A stretch of 64,000 nt of DNA from Onthophagus taurus (GCF_036711975.1 NC_091967.1:7750001-7814000), one strand, 5' to 3'. Positions 48,191 through 60,775 are shown, numbered from the stretch's first letter. Notes: generated from the sequence alone by a model not told the origin. Program-made: numbers and translations.

Positions 48191-50339
48191 TCACATACTT
48201 TCTTGGGCACGTTCCTCGGCTCTCGCTTTCATCCTAGTTATAAAAGCAGCTCCCTTATTTTTTCTAAAGTTCTCATATGGATCATTCAAACTACATCCAA
48301 CCCCTTTAAATTGATCCTGCCGATCACGCACATCCCCACCGGAAATCGGCGAATCGATTCCTTGCTCATTTACTCCCAACCCACTTCCACCCCACCCCAT
48401 TTTCCTCAACATTTGATGTCCTTTATTACTCGAATCTAATTGTTCTAATTGATGATGGGTTGTTGAAGATATCACCACTGGCGTGCTCACCAGCGGTGAT
48501 GGGGATCTTGAACGCGGGGGACTTTTCGATCTCGTTCTACGACTACTCCGACTACTTCTAGATCGTCTTCTTTTAGGACTCCGAGGCGATCTCGATCTTC
48601 TTGGAGGAGTAGGAGACCGACTTGTGTACCTTCTTTTCGGAGGTGAAGGACTTTTCTCGATTATAATATAAACAGGGCTCGGTGAACGCGATTTTTCTCT
48701 TAACCCAGCCTCGATTTGATCTTCCTTTTCTTTTTTTGCATTATTTTTGGCTTTGTAATATTCGTAAAGACCCAATTTTTCCCAACCTTCCGAGTCTCGG
48801 GGTCTTTCATGCGATGGGGGGGCATAAAACGCTTCCACGGCGGCTAAGAGTCGATCGGAAGGAGGTGCTGGCGGTGGGAGACGAATTAAAGTGGGATCTA
48901 ATGGTTTAAAAGCGGTATCCTCAAGTTTTATTAATGGAACCATTAAACCGGCTGGTAATTCATAATAAGGCACCGATGGCATTAATTCTTCTTGTTGGGG
49001 GGGTTCGGGGTTGGTTATGGGAAAACCAGGGGGTGGTTTTGAAAAATCAGGAAACATTCCTGCAGCTGGGAAATAACCCGGTGGGGGTTGATTAAATTGT
49101 GGAGGCGGGATCGATGGGTTTATATTAATCGGAGGAGGGGGTTGTTGAATCGTTGGCGGGGGAATCTGTGGAGGAATTTGGATTTGCTGTATTTGTTGTT
49201 GTTGAATTTGATTTTGTTGTTCAAGCCTTTGTTGTTCCTCTAAAATATTCGTCCGCCTCTGTTCTAAATCTTGTATATTTTGCGTTGCGTGTCCGACAAA
49301 AACTTGATGCTGCACCCGATACCCTTCAAACGTAGCTTGAGTGACACGAGTGATTTCACCCCCATATTTTGCTATTTGCTGATTAAAATGTTGCTGCAAC
49401 GATTCTTGGGGTTTGCGTAAAGCTTCCACGGTACTTTTAGCTAAATAATTAGCTTTGGATTCCCATAATTGTAACAATTTATCTAATTTTAATTTTTGAT
49501 CCTCCGTAGCGGTCGTTGAAGCTCCACAAAACATGGCAACGACAACCGACTCTAAAGCATCTTTAAGATCTATAGCGCTTTTTCTTGCGCAATGATGTAG
49601 AACATCGTTTACTAAATAAATAACATGTAATCGTTGTAAAAACGAAGCCCCCGGTTGCATTGCTTTTAGCAATAAGCAATTTGCAATGCAAAAAGCTTGG
49701 GGTTTATTCGTAGCGTGTGATAATATCCAAGATTTACCCGTTTGAATACTATCTTTAGTACAACTTTCAACGATTGGTTGTAAAATTTGTTGTAACTCTT
49801 CAATGTGAACGTTACACTCCCCGGCTTCTTTCTGTAAATCAGTTGTTTGACTCTCAAATATAACATTTTCCATTTGAACTTGTTGTTGTTGCAACAAAAC
49901 CGTGTGTTGAGCTTGTAAATTTTGTTCGCTCTGTTTTATCTGTTCCTTCAAAGCCTCGATTTGTTGATTAATCTGCTCTAAATCGTTAACACCGTTCGAA
50001 TTATTGGGCCAATTCGAATTTTGACTTTGTTGCGGCATGATGATTCCTTGCTGTTTGATGACCGTTTGTTCGGCGTTAACCTTATACTGATAGTAAGCGT
50101 AATATTCGCCTCCGTATAAAAATTGAAACTTTGGATTGCCTTTCTGTTTGTTCTTGGTCATCTGTTCGAACTCGGGCCCATTGCGCGCCACGAACTGCGC
50201 TAATTTGTCGATAATATTTCTTAGTTCGGTATCTGTAAACATGAAGCCATAACCTCAATTTGTACGCGGGGCGTCTTTCGTATGATTTAACGCAACGGGA
50301 CAATTCAAACTCACCTTGCGGCGGTTGCGGCAGGTCCAT
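48191..50339 (-). CDS. CHERP: CHERP, SURP/CID/G-patch splicing factor
   Basis: Exon 1 (50339-50315, MDLPQPPQ) splices to one large exon (50232-48191), giving 688 residues. Order: SURP module about 10-56 (ELRNIIDKLAQFVARNGPEF, FLYGGEYYAYY); coiled Q-rich stretch; CID about 150-295, the RNA polymerase II CTD-interaction fold (KSWILSHATNKPQAFCIANC, LHVIYLVNDVLHHC); polyQ and proline-rich middle; SR-type tail (RSRSPRSPKRRRSRSSR); G-patch about 605-655 (RKMGWGGSGLGVNEQG). Human CHERP is larger (916) but has the same order. First described in ER calcium release, it is now known as a U2 snRNP-associated alternative-splicing factor in the nucleus. The big intronless second exon is unusual only for its length. 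Confidence 0.95.
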
Positions 50340-50693
50340 TGTTGTCACAATCGCGAAAAATCACCGGCCATTTCACTTAAGAATTAGGCAAAAAATGAAA
50401 ATTTAAGTACTAATCCAGTTTTTGGTTGGAATCAAAGTGAAATCTAGGGAATTTATTTTTTCGATAGAATCGATAAAATTCCTAATTACGATAGTTATAT
50501 ATTTTTATTTATTTCTAAAATATTCATAATCGCATTAATTAATTAAAATTGTTTTAATTAGTATCATTTTAATTTTTTTATAGACAAAAATATTTTTAAT
50601 TAAAATTTATCTGTCGCTTTTAAAACAGTTGGTATTCCTTAAATAAATATAGCTGTCAAATTAAATTTGAAATTTAAAAAATGTTCTTTTAAA

Positions 50694-50888
50694 ATGGATT
50701 CTGAAACTAAATTTGAATTGAAATCAAAACTGAATAAACAAGTTTCATTTAATCAATCAACCACAAACCACGCCAATACTAAATTACGATGGGAGCGAAA
50801 CGCCACAACAAAAGCCGCTTTACTTTCTTATTTAATCGATGATAACCAAGTCTTAAATCCATCTCAAATAACCAAATTTAATAAATAA
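50694..50888 (+). CDS. Small hypothetical protein (64 aa)
   Basis: A single-exon ORF starting MDSETKFELKSKLNKQVSF, with a basic helical part (KLRWERNATTKAALLSYL) and ending ITKFNK. No domain recognised. A three-codon uORF (ATG TTC TTT TAA, 50681) overlaps none of it. It lies between divergent CHERP and convergent OGFOD1, 36 bp from the OGFOD1 stop. The tight packing and codon choice favour a real gene. Confidence 0.5.
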   Translation: MDSETKFELKSKLNKQVSFNQSTTNHANTKLRWERNATTKAALLSYLIDDNQVLNPSQITKFNK

Positions 50889-50924
50889 AAGTTAAAAACA
50901 TATCAAAAACGTTTTCTTTAGATA

Positions 50925-52690
50925 TTAGATTTTATTTTGATCTTCTACATAAGAACAAAATAGCGCATAAAACGGTTCTTTGGTATATTTACTTATGTAA
51001 GTAGTGATTCTTGCAGTGTCCCTAAAAACGATGTTTAACGAGTTATTTTCGGGCGTTAACGTAATTAGTGCTTGTTGTATCTCTTCGTCTTCAGTAACAT
51101 ATTGAGTTTGGCCACCAATTATTTGATTGTTACAGTTAAAATAGATTATTACATCTAATTCTTTTGTATTCCATTTAAAATCGGATAATAACTACAAATA
51201 TAAAAAGTTAGTTTGTAACTATCTTCATTCGACTACATAACCACAACTGTCAAAACTCAAAATAATTATTTACCGAATAGTGCCCTGATTTCCATCTTTG
51301 AACTTCGTATTTTATTCCAGCTTTTTCATCGTCTAAATCCAACTCGGTGTAACATTTTAAAAGTTTAAACATTGATTCTGATTTGAAAATGTCAACTAAT
51401 TCTTTTATCGGTTTAGTAAATTCAGTTTCTGGTAAAACTTCGTATCGGAAACGATTTGGAGGCCCTACCATATCCCATTTTAATGATTCATTCTCGAATT
51501 CGTTACATAACTCCAAGTATTTTGTTGGTACAAAATAATTAGGTAAAGAAATTTCGGAGTTTTCCTCAATTAAATTTTGAATACTTTTTATGTGGTGTTG
51601 ATCTAAATAATCCTCCCAAATCCATTCTGATAATTCAACTGGGATTTTTTTGCTAACATCATACGAGGTTGAAAACAATCCTTCAGTGGGTTCTTTGTAA
51701 ATCGGAGCGACAAATTTATTATTAACATCTCCATGAAACCAGCCGTTTATTGAATATCGAGAGAAATTTTTTTGGGTGACTTCGTCTACTTGGTGATAAG
51801 ATGTTGAAGATACAGGAAACAGAACCAATTGGTTATTAACAGGATAAATTTCGCGAATTGTTTTATGTGGTTGATGAAGATCTGTACAAGATAACAATTG
51901 TAAAGAACCACCCCACGATTGATCCCAATCTTGAACATCAGAAAAATAGAGGACGAAAGCCACCACCCGATCACCGCGTAAATCATCATGAATCAATAAA
52001 TAATCAGTATCTGAGTAATAACTACAAGTAGCTGAGACGGAATGCAAATTAAAATTCATTGTTCTTGAAACCCATGGCATCATTGTTTCTTTTAAAAAAT
52101 TAAAAAAGTTTGTAATATTCTTTGCCTCCAAATGTTTCAAATCACAACTTTGATGAAAATCATACAAATCCATTTTGCGTCTGTTCCAATCAATTTCATA
52201 AAACTCTTGTCGGATTGCTTTTAAAATAGAATCGTCTTCAAAAAGATTATTTAAAACACAAACTTTAAATGGATCAATTATAATTTCGTGTGTTTCACTT
52301 ATTAAGGGTTTATTTGAACTCCATTCTTTAGAAAATTCCTCTAAAAATCCCTTTGAACTTAATTTATTATTTAAAACAGCTTTTATACTTTTGATTTCTT
52401 TAATCGTAGGGGACTTAACTTGATCTATAACAAACATTTTTTTATCTCTTCGCATTTTATTCTTAAATAACTTACAACCCAAAATGGTCGAAAATTTAGT
52501 TCTTTCAACCACTTTACATTCACCTTCCTCTTCATCATCTGAACATGGGAAAGCTTCAGAATCATCTTTCTCCTCCTCGAATGCAGCTTTAGCTTTTCTT
52601 TTTGAACTGCTACTACAGGCTACAACAATTTCTTTTGCAACATTATCATTAAATATATCGCAAACTACCTTGATTAAGCTCTTTATCCAT
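50925..52690 (-). CDS. OGFOD1: OGFOD1, ribosomal prolyl 3-hydroxylase
   Basis: Exons 52690-52669, 52619-51274 and 51191-50925 give 544 residues (human 542). It is an Fe(II)/2-oxoglutarate dioxygenase. The family hydroxylates a proline of ribosomal protein uS12 (RPS23) in nucleus and cytosol and affects translation termination. Visible: iron ligands HxD (LLIHDDLRGD) and the distal His (SSTSYHQVDEV), and the 2-oxoglutarate arginine in SRYSINGWFHG. A second degenerate double-stranded beta-helix domain fills the C-terminal half, as in yeast Tpa1. The first exon (MDKELNQ) is inferred: the large exon has no good in-frame ATG, and a 49-bp GT-AG intron restores frame into a basic leader (SSSSKRKAKAAF). 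The start is therefore the least certain part. Confidence 0.92.
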
Positions 52691-52772
52691 GTTAATTGAA
52701 AATTAAACTTAAAATTAAAAAAATCTTTATTTTTTGAGGTTCTTTTAGGTTAAGTTTGTAGTTTTAGAATGG

Positions 52773-52791
52773 TCGCTAGATGGCGCTAAAA
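52773..52791. promoter_or_regulatory. CTCF-like motif between divergent genes
   Basis: GTCGCTAGATGGCGCTAAA sits in the 260-bp gap between the divergent OGFOD1 and TBC1D7 starts. The core AGATGGCGC resembles the CTCF core (CCANNAGRKGGCGC) and recurs at other sites in the window. Confidence 0.4.
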
Positions 52792-52950
52792 TATGATTTA
52801 AATTTATTGCAAATTAATAATTTTTAATATGTATAAATAATTAATTTTATTATATTTTTTAATTAAATTCAAGTCATAATTTTAATTTACATATTTAAAA
52901 TAATAAAAGTATTTTATATGTAGTATCAAAATCAATCAATAGAGGTCGTC

Positions 52951-53959
52951 ATGTCAATTGATGAACGAAATTTTCGTTCTGCTTATTACGAAAAAGTTGG
53001 TTTTAAAAGTGTAGAAGAGAAGAAATCGTTAGAAATTCTCTTAAAAGATCAACAACTGGAATGTTCGAAATTAAAACTATTTTGTTTAAGGTTTTCGGTG
53101 ACCGCAAGTTACCGAAAACGAGTGTGGAAACTTCTTTTAGGTACCATAACCTCACATTAAACATTTTAATTATAAACAAACATAAATTTTATTAACTTAA
53201 ATTAGGTGTTTTGCCAATGAATTCGGAATGTCACGAATTCGTAATGGATCAACGCCGACAAGAATACCATGATTTGCTTAGAGCTTTACAAGTTATGCGA
53301 ATGATTGATTCAACAACACCGAAACCCCAACAATTTTTTGCAATGTGGTTGCTACAATTTGGTAAAATGCACTCAAAAACGAATATAAACGTGGATTCTA
53401 ATTTTATACCAATAACACAAACGGTTTTATCAATATTTGACGATGAAAAAGATACAGAATCTTATTGGGTCTCAAAATGTTTTTACGATACTGTGCTTAA
53501 ATTCGAAGGTGATATTCCAAAATTAATTGAAATATCATGGTCAATAATTGAAAGAGAAGAGTCAATTTTATTTAAATATTTATATAACATGGGAGTTTTC
53601 GAGTTTTTACCATTAGAAAAATGGTTCGGCTCTTGTTTCGCCGAAATTTTACACCAATCGGCTTTGGTGAGAATTTGGGATAAAATTTGTGGAGGATCTT
53701 ATAAGATTTTAGTTTTTGTATTTGCCGTTATGGTTTTAAATCAAAAACATTGTTTAATTAAGGCAACAAAATCGGAAGATGTTTTAAAATGTTTATCACA
53801 AGTAAATAGAGAAATGATTTTATTTATGAATTTTCCTCTAATTTTTGATATTTTTAGATTCCGGAAAAAACTGCTGATGTAATCGTGACAAAATCCATTG
53901 AAATGTGGCAACACAATGGTAGTCCTTTAACAGTTTATGATAAACCGAAACCTAGTTAA
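52951..53959 (+). CDS. TBC1D7: TBC1 domain family member 7 (TSC complex subunit)
   Basis: Exons 52951-53140, 53206-53801 and 53858-53959 give 295 residues (human 293). A TBC fold spans nearly the whole protein: [19 protein letters not shown] at the start, [20 protein letters not shown], then [20 protein letters not shown] and [20 protein letters not shown] see neither of the usual catalytic fingers (IxxDxxR, YxQ), in line with TBC1D7 being mainly a structural subunit that binds TSC1 in the mTORC1-inhibiting TSC1-TSC2 complex. It shares a short divergent promoter region with OGFOD1. Confidence 0.93.
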
Positions 53960-54444
53960 TATGAATTTTATTAATTGTAAATTAAATATATAACTAATAG
54001 ATTTAGAGAAAAGAGACCTTCCTTGTATAAAATCCGTATATTTTAGAGGCACTTTTACCATCCTTTTGTCAAATTGATTTGACAGATAAGTCTAGTTGTT
54101 ACCATGGTTACAGCTTGTTTTGAATTTGAATGTCAAAAGTGGTCCTAAGTGAAATTAGGCACATTTTGATTTTAACAAAATTAATAAGCGACATATTAAA
54201 ACATTGGGTGGGTTTTTGGAAAATAAAAGTGTTTAAAATTCGTTGTTTATTACTCAACTTACTTATTTGAGATAATAAAAATTGTTTCTGATAAAAATAA
54301 CATCTCTTTTCAATTACTATAATAAACCCTCTCTTTTCATTTTAACATCAACACTTGTTTTACACGAACCGCTCATGAAAAGTCTATGATTCATACTGAA
54401 CTGATGCGGCATAAAAATCAAAAACTGAGAAATATTCACACAAA

Positions 54445-55935
54445 ATGTTACCGAAAACGGATGGATTATTAAAAAAATACATCCATATATTTCTAGTAGT
54501 GAGCGGTTATTGGTTAGTACGCATTTAAATAAAATCTTAAATCCATTTTATTTTTGTTGAGGTTATGTTTACGTATGTAAACGTCAACTGAAACGTTGAC
54601 GTTTATTAAGCGGAAAAATTTAAATATTAATTTTTTTTTGTAATTTTCAGGATTATCTCCATTTTAACAGTATTTGTAAATAAGACTTTATTAAGCGGTT
54701 TAAATGTGAACGCGCCTATGTTTATAGCGTTCTATCAAACCGTCGTTTCTGCTTTAATATGTTACTTTATTAAGACGTTGAGTACAATTTTTCCAAACTA
54801 CTTTTCATTTCCTGATGCAACACCTTTTAAATGGAAAACAATAAAGGATGTAAGAAAAATAAGTAAACTTACACAATTTCATTGTCTTTCATTATGATTA
54901 TTATTTTTTAGGTATTCCCGTTATCTGTGATGTTTTTATGTATGATTGCAATGAATAATTTGTGTTTGAAGTATGTTTCAGTGGCATTTTATTACATTGG
55001 AAGATCTTTAACGACTATTTTTAATGTATTATTCACCTATTTGTTATTAGGTGAAAAAACGTCAGGCAAATGTGTGTTTTTTTGCCTTCTAATTACGTTT
55101 GGATTTTATTTGGGAGTTGATGAAGAAAATTTAGCTGGTACTATTTTAATGTGACAATGAAATTTTATTTCTTATATATATTTTTTAGGTAGCTTATCAA
55201 TAAGTGGAACGATTTTTGGTGTTTTAGGATCCCTTTCATTATCGCTTTATTCCATTTTTACAAAAAGCGTCCTACCAAAAGTTGACAAACAAGTACTCTT
55301 ATTATCTTACTACAACAACATTTATAGCAGCATACTATTCATACCAATTATACTCAGTTTGGGTGAATGGAACGAAATTTTAACCAATAAAGATATTGCT
55401 ACTATTTCCTTTTGGATTTTAATGACTCTCGGAGGTGTTTGTGGTTTCGCCATAGGATTTATGACTTCATTACAAATCAAGGTTATTAAACAGGTTTTAA
55501 GAATTAATTTGAAACAAAAAACTCGATATGTAAATGATATCCTAGCAAATTATTATTGATTGTATAAATATTTCAAATCACATAAGAAAACAGGTTTGGA
55601 TATTTATTGGTTGGTTATTTTTAGATTATGATTGTATCCTTATGTGTTATTGAATTTAACATCGTTCAACTTTGCGCTTGTTTAATAATCGATATAGATT
55701 TTTGATTGAGATTAATTTCTTTTAGGTTACTTCAGCGTTGACTCATAACATTTCTGGTACGGCTAAAGCTTGCGCTCAAACCGTTTTAGCGACTTATTGG
55801 TACAACGAGGCCAAAACGTTTTTATGGTGGATATCAAATTTTATTATTTTGTTTGGAAGTGCTGGGTACGCTCGGGTTAAGCAACTGGATATGGAGAAGA
55901 AATTTCGACAATCTCCAGTTTACACAAAAGTTTAA
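54445..55935 (+). CDS. Gfr: GDP-fucose transporter (SLC35C1 type)
   Basis: Exons 54445-54512, 54651-54849, 54912-55137, 55189-55481 and 55726-55935 give 331 residues, all phases consistent. The protein is hydrophobic with about ten membrane segments. Family signatures: [74 protein letters not shown], and [19 protein letters not shown] (the GTAKA motif used for nucleotide-sugar recognition). It exchanges GMP for cytosolic GDP-fucose in the Golgi membrane to feed fucosylation. The C-terminus ends YTKV without a clear ER-retrieval lysine pair. Confidence 0.95.
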
Positions 55936-56563
55936 TAATTCAAAAACAAGTTTATTTATTTTATTACGTTTTCATTAAAAGCTAGAGAATTAATGTTTAA
56001 AATGTATGTTTAATCTTTTATCCTCTTTGCGTCATTGTCACACTAATATTTACTTTTAGAACCTAAAAACAAGTGGAGAGCAAATAGTATTTTATGATAC
56101 TACAAATAAAGGAAGTTTTAACAAATTTTCCATTTAAAACGAATCTAACCACTTTATTTAAAATTTTTATGCATTTAATGATTTTTTGAAAATCAATCTA
56201 ACTTAACTTGATATCTAACTCATGATATTTACAAAGAAAATTATAGTTTAAAAATAAAATTGATTTTTTAGGTTTTTTAATTTTGACAAACTGAATTTTT
56301 TGACGTCGACATAATAACTATTTAAAAATAATTTAAATTCAAAAATAAATCATTTTCTTTATTTTCCTTCTTTGTATTGTTATCATTTATTTAACGGAGT
56401 TAACTTCTGTGAGTGCGTCGTAAAGTACTGGGGTGAGTCTGATTGAAGTGAAATTTTTCCCCTAACATACTAATAATATTTGAGTTCAAAGATCTTTGGT
56501 GAACCCGGCGCGACCCGAGCCGCCTCCACTCACACACTCCCTCTCTCTTTGAATCTCTCCCGT
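55936..56563. other. Intergenic, RhoBTB upstream region
   Basis: AT-rich until about 56400, then markedly richer in GC, as expected of a promoter. No ORF supported. Confidence 0.5.
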
Positions 56564-56571
56564 TGACGTCA
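56564..56571. promoter_or_regulatory. CRE palindrome upstream of RhoBTB
   Basis: TGACGTCA inside CCCGTTGACGTCACACGGG, in the GC-richer stretch just before the putative RhoBTB first exon. A CREB/ATF-type site by sequence; function is inferred. Confidence 0.5.
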
Positions 56572-56599
56572 CACGGGAAAAATCAATTGTACATCAGTC

Positions 56600-56934
56600 A
56601 TTGCATTACACGCGAAATTCCTCTAGAACGGGGCAAGGACGTTGTCGGTAGTCTTTATTGTGCTGTTGTTGAGTTTTCGTCGTCGGTGCATAACGGGGGC
56701 CGTTTTTGAAGAAAACGGCGAACACGATGCGCCGCCGCCCCGAAACCTTCACAACCAGATGATACCGCCGTTTGACGTCCTCGCGAAACGGACCAGTGAG
56801 TTGAGGAGAGCATCAGCGGCGCATCTCCAGTTTTTTAGTGTCTCACGCACTGCCACACCGTGAAGAAGAAGGAACCACTTCGTAAAACGCGAATCCCCCC
56901 TTGGATATTACTTAGACAACGTTAACACATGAAT
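56600..56934 (+). other. Probable noncoding first exon of RhoBTB
   Basis: A GC-richer stretch ending at a good donor (AACACATGAAT then GTAAGT). It contains short ATG-initiated ORFs. An ATG at its very end (ATGAAT) would, after splicing to the coding exon, run out of frame past the main start, making an overlapping uORF. The 5' end is not defined. Confidence 0.5.
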
Positions 56935-57061
56935 GTAAGTGGATGAGTTTTGTACGATTTTTTTGTGGGAAGCAATTTTCACGATTGAAATTGGTTTTTG
57001 TTAAAAGTACTACGCCCACAATTGAATACACACAAAATATTTATTATTTAAGGTAATTTAT

Positions 57062-57690
57062 ATTTTTTTTGGTTATTTTTTTAGTGGGGATTTAAAAATG
57101 GTGTTTGAAATGGAAATGATTAAGATTAAAAACACAATTTAAGTGGTGGTAAATAATGCCTTGTGTTAAAAAGGTTGCCTCCACTTTAGAAATCTTATGA
57201 TTGAATTTTATAAAGAGAATATTAAATTTATTTATTTGTCTTATTATAAACATGATAGTGTTTTTTAGGTTTATTTTTAAAATGGTTTTGTTTAAATGGC
57301 TCTTTATAGAGTGTGTATTTTGGGTTGCCAATATACAAAGCAAATTCTAATAGAGAATTCTACAATAATCTAAATTCTACGCTAATTTATATATTTTTTT
57401 GGTTATTTTTTAGTGGGGATTTATAAATGATGTTTGAAATGGAAATGATTAAGATTAAAAACACAATTTAAGTGGTGGTAAATAATGCCTTGTGTTATAA
57501 AGGTTGCCTCCACTTTAGAAGTCTTATGACTGAATTTTATAAAGAGAATATTTATTTATTTGTGTTATTATAAACATGATAATGTTTTATTGGGTTAATT
57601 TCCAAAATGGTTTTGTTTAAATGCCTCTTTATGTAGTGTGTATTTTGGGTTGCCAATATAGAAAGCAAATTCTAATAATTTTTAATGTTT
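57062..57690. repeat. Tandem duplication, 329-bp offset, in RhoBTB intron
   Basis: Copy 1 (about 57062-57350) and copy 2 (about 57391-57680) share AGTGGGGATTTA, GAAATGGAAATGATTAAGAT, AAGTGGTGGTAAATAATGCC and TGTATTTTGGGTTGCCAATA with few differences. It ends about 30 bp before the coding exon. Confidence 0.9.
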
Positions 57691-57739
57691 ATAAAGTTAA
57701 TTTTTTGGTTTAGGAAATTTGCCTCTATTGTAATGACGG

Positions 57740-59856
57740 ATGGACAATGAACAGCCCCACCAGGAACTTGTCAAGTGTGTCGTGGTGGGTGATACGGCAG
57801 TCGGAAAGACAAGACTCATTTGCGCTCGAGCTTGTAACAAACAAGTCAGTCTAGCACAGCTTTTAGCGACTCACGTGCCTACAGTTTGGGCGATCGACCA
57901 ATATCGAATCTACAAAGATGTATTGGAACGGTCTTGGGAAGTGGTCGATAGCGTCAACGTTTCGTTGCGTTTATGGGACACATTCGGTGACCACGAGAAG
58001 GATCGTCGTTTTGCCTATGGCAGATCTGACGTTGTCCTTCTGTGTTTCAGCATTAATAATCCGGTTTCGTTGCGAAACTGCCGGCTGATGTGGTATCCGG
58101 AAATACGAAGGTTCTGTCCAAACACGCCTGTTTTGTTGGTTGGTTGTAAAAACGATTTAAGATATATGTATAGAGATGAGGCGTATTTATCGTATTTCCG
58201 GGATCGATCACCGTTTGTAAGAGCGACAAGAAAGAGCGATTTGGTCATGCCTGATGAAGCCCGCGATGTTGCCCGAGAACTTGGACTTTATTATTATGAA
58301 ACATCGGTTTTAACGTATTATGGGGTGAATGAGGTATTTGAAAATGCAATCCGAGCCGCGTTAATGGCACGACGACAACAAAGATTTTGGATGACCAATT
58401 TAAAAAAAGTTCAACGACCGTTATTACAAGCACCGTTTCAACCACCACCACCACCTAAACCGGAAGTTGTTATACCAACCAGTATATTTCATGAAAACGC
58501 ACGACAATTATGGTTGGATCGGTCGCATGTTGATGTATTATTGGTGGCGGGGCCTGTTGCATTTCCGGCACATCGGTTCCTCTTATCGGCAGCTAGTCCC
58601 GTCCTTTATCGTTTACTAACTGCCGATTTAATGGCTCGGAGTACAAGCGATTCTAGTATGGTTAGTTCCCTTGGTGATTTCGCCGATGAAACCGAATGTT
58701 TAATGAAAGCGGAGCAAAAAATTTGTAAACGAAGAGCAAGTTGTCAAGGGTTGCCATCTGGAAAAGAATTTGATCATCCCGCTTTTCAATCGATTCGATG
58801 CGTTGATGGGCAAACTATTATCACCGTTAGTAGAATGGTTACTCCAACTGCACTTCAACAATGTCTACATTATGCTTACACGGGATTGTTGGAACATAGA
58901 AATACAGATATTCAAGTAAATATTAATTCATAACCCCAATTATTAGAAATCGTTTTATCTTATCCCGCCATCTAGTGGTCAATCAAGAAATGTTATAAAT
59001 GTCAATGTCACTTTTTAAGTCAAAATTTTTTTTTCTGAATGATAATTAATTTTCATATTTTTAGGAATTACATCGTTTGGCTGAATTATTAGAACTACCC
59101 CATTTACAGTCAATATTAACAACAGATTATCGTTCGGATGAAAATTACGAAATATATCTTCGTCGCCGAATTGGAGATGTTTGTTTAGACCAAGGTTTAT
59201 TTGCTGATGTAATTTTTGAATTGGATGATGGAGCTTGTGCTGCTCACAAACCAATGTTAGCGGCACGTTGTGATGTAATGAAAGCAATGTTTGGTGGTGA
59301 TTTTCGTGAGGGTCAAGCGAAAGTTATTGAATTTCCAGGTGTTCGAGAATACACCTTTCACAAGCTGTTATGCTTCCTCTACACGGACGAAATCCCGGCG
59401 GTTATAGCAGCCCGTTGTGTTAATTTATTAGAATTGGCAAATCGATTATGTTTACCGAGACTTGTGGCTTTGGTTGAACAACGGGTTATTGAAGATTTAG
59501 AACGTTTACCATCAGCGGAAGCAATTGAGCATTGTTTGAGATTATTGGAACCAGTAAAATTGCACAATGCACATCAATTAGCCGATTGGTGTATGAATAA
59601 TTTGTGCGTAAATTACAATAAATTGTGTAAGATGTCGCCACGTAGTTTGAGATTATTGCATCCGGATAATCAGGCGTATTTGGTCGAACACCGTTGGCCC
59701 CCTGTTTGGTATTTAAAAGATTACGATTACTATCAGAAATGTTTGGCGGAACGGGATCGCGAACAGAAACCTACTGTTAAAAACAATTCTGGGTGTTTGT
59801 GCTTTACGCGCAAATCTGAATCTGATCCTGCTATTTCCACCTCCGGTAAACTATGA
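57740..59856 (+). CDS. RhoBTB: RhoBTB atypical Rho GTPase with two BTB domains
   Basis: Two coding exons (57740-58915 and 59065-59856) give 655 residues. Rho-like G domain about 10-215: GDTAVGKT P-loop, HVPTVWAIDQY switch I, WDTFGDHEKDRRFAYGRSD in place of DTAGQ. A proline stretch follows near 235, then BTB1 (about 262-395, split by an insert after LLTADLMARSTSD), BTB2 (about 425-530: LFADVIFELDDGACAAHKP, FGGDFREG) and the conserved tail HRWPPVWYLKDYDYYQKC. RhoBTB proteins hardly cycle nucleotide; they act as adaptors for Cullin-3 ubiquitin ligases. No CaaX box is present, as in the family. A short ATG ORF eight bases upstream (57732) overlaps the start in another frame. Confidence 0.96.
58965..58978. 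promoter_or_regulatory. CTCF-like motif in RhoBTB intron
   Basis: CCGCCATCTAGTGG, reverse complement CCACTAGATGGCGG, is a near-perfect match to the CTCF core consensus. It sits in the intron between the two coding exons. Confidence 0.5.
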
Positions 59857-60775
59857 CCTATACAACGGCTTTTTTAGCCATATTATTCCGCCTTGGTTTC
59901 TATAATCCAGAGATTTTATTTTAATTTTTACTAAATCTTGAAGATTCAACGTTAATATTAAAGTTGAATATTCAAAATTAATTAATGCATATTTAACCGC
60001 AAGCAAATTTTAATCAATACCTTTACATGGTGCTTTTAATGTACGATTTAAGATAAAGAAGGCACAAATTTAAAAATTAGAAAGAAAGAAATTAATCGTA
60101 CATTAAAAAGGTGATATAAATTTTATTGTTTAATATATTCCTAATAATCTACTTTAGGACCAAAGAATTAAAAACCAAAAAGAAAAATTTTTATACGTCT
60201 AAATAGTGCAGCTATTCTTACGAATGTTTTATGCGATGTTTTGTTAAGTTTTTTTTTAATGCTCTTGAAACATGTAACCTAATCCTATGATTATATTATA
60301 TACCTTCTTAAAATTAGGAATGACACGAAAGTCACACGCAAAGTCAATTCGATTTACCGGTATGGTGGATAAAAGTGAAAAAAATTACTTTTTTAACAAC
60401 AATAAAAGACTTGAGAGAAATATCGAGTGAACAAAAATCTCAATTAACCAATAAGCATGTACTTTTTTTGTTGGACTGGTGATAATAGCTCAGCACTTGT
60501 GTATCTTTTCCGTTGTATATGAGCACTTTTTTATAATCGTAGATTTAAGGGGTCGATACGAATGTTAATTTTTTTAACAAAAGATCTGATTGGAAAGGAT
60601 AAAAAGACAACTTTTTGGGTGAAGTAATTAAATGGATTTTCATATACATTTATCTATTCAACAATCATAATATAATTGTGCAATAATTTGCTATTCTAAT
60701 AAAGATTTTTAAGAAAATATTGTAGATTTTTCTTTATTACGGAACTAAGTAATACTAAAAAAGAAAAAGATTTAA
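59857..60775. other. RhoBTB 3' region / intergenic
   Basis: AT-rich, probably the RhoBTB 3' UTR and the gap to the odorant-binding protein gene. No ORF supported. A TAAAGATTTTTAAG stretch near 60700 lies just before the OBP stop. Confidence 0.5.

Noticed and set aside
48483-48909. Plus-strand ORFs opposite the RS region of CHERP
   Set aside because: Antisense shadows of the arginine/serine-repeat coding sequence, leucine-rich by codon complement.
56642-56863. 73-codon frame in the RhoBTB leader
   Set aside because: It has no ATG at its start; it is part of a noncoding exon with only short ATG ORFs.
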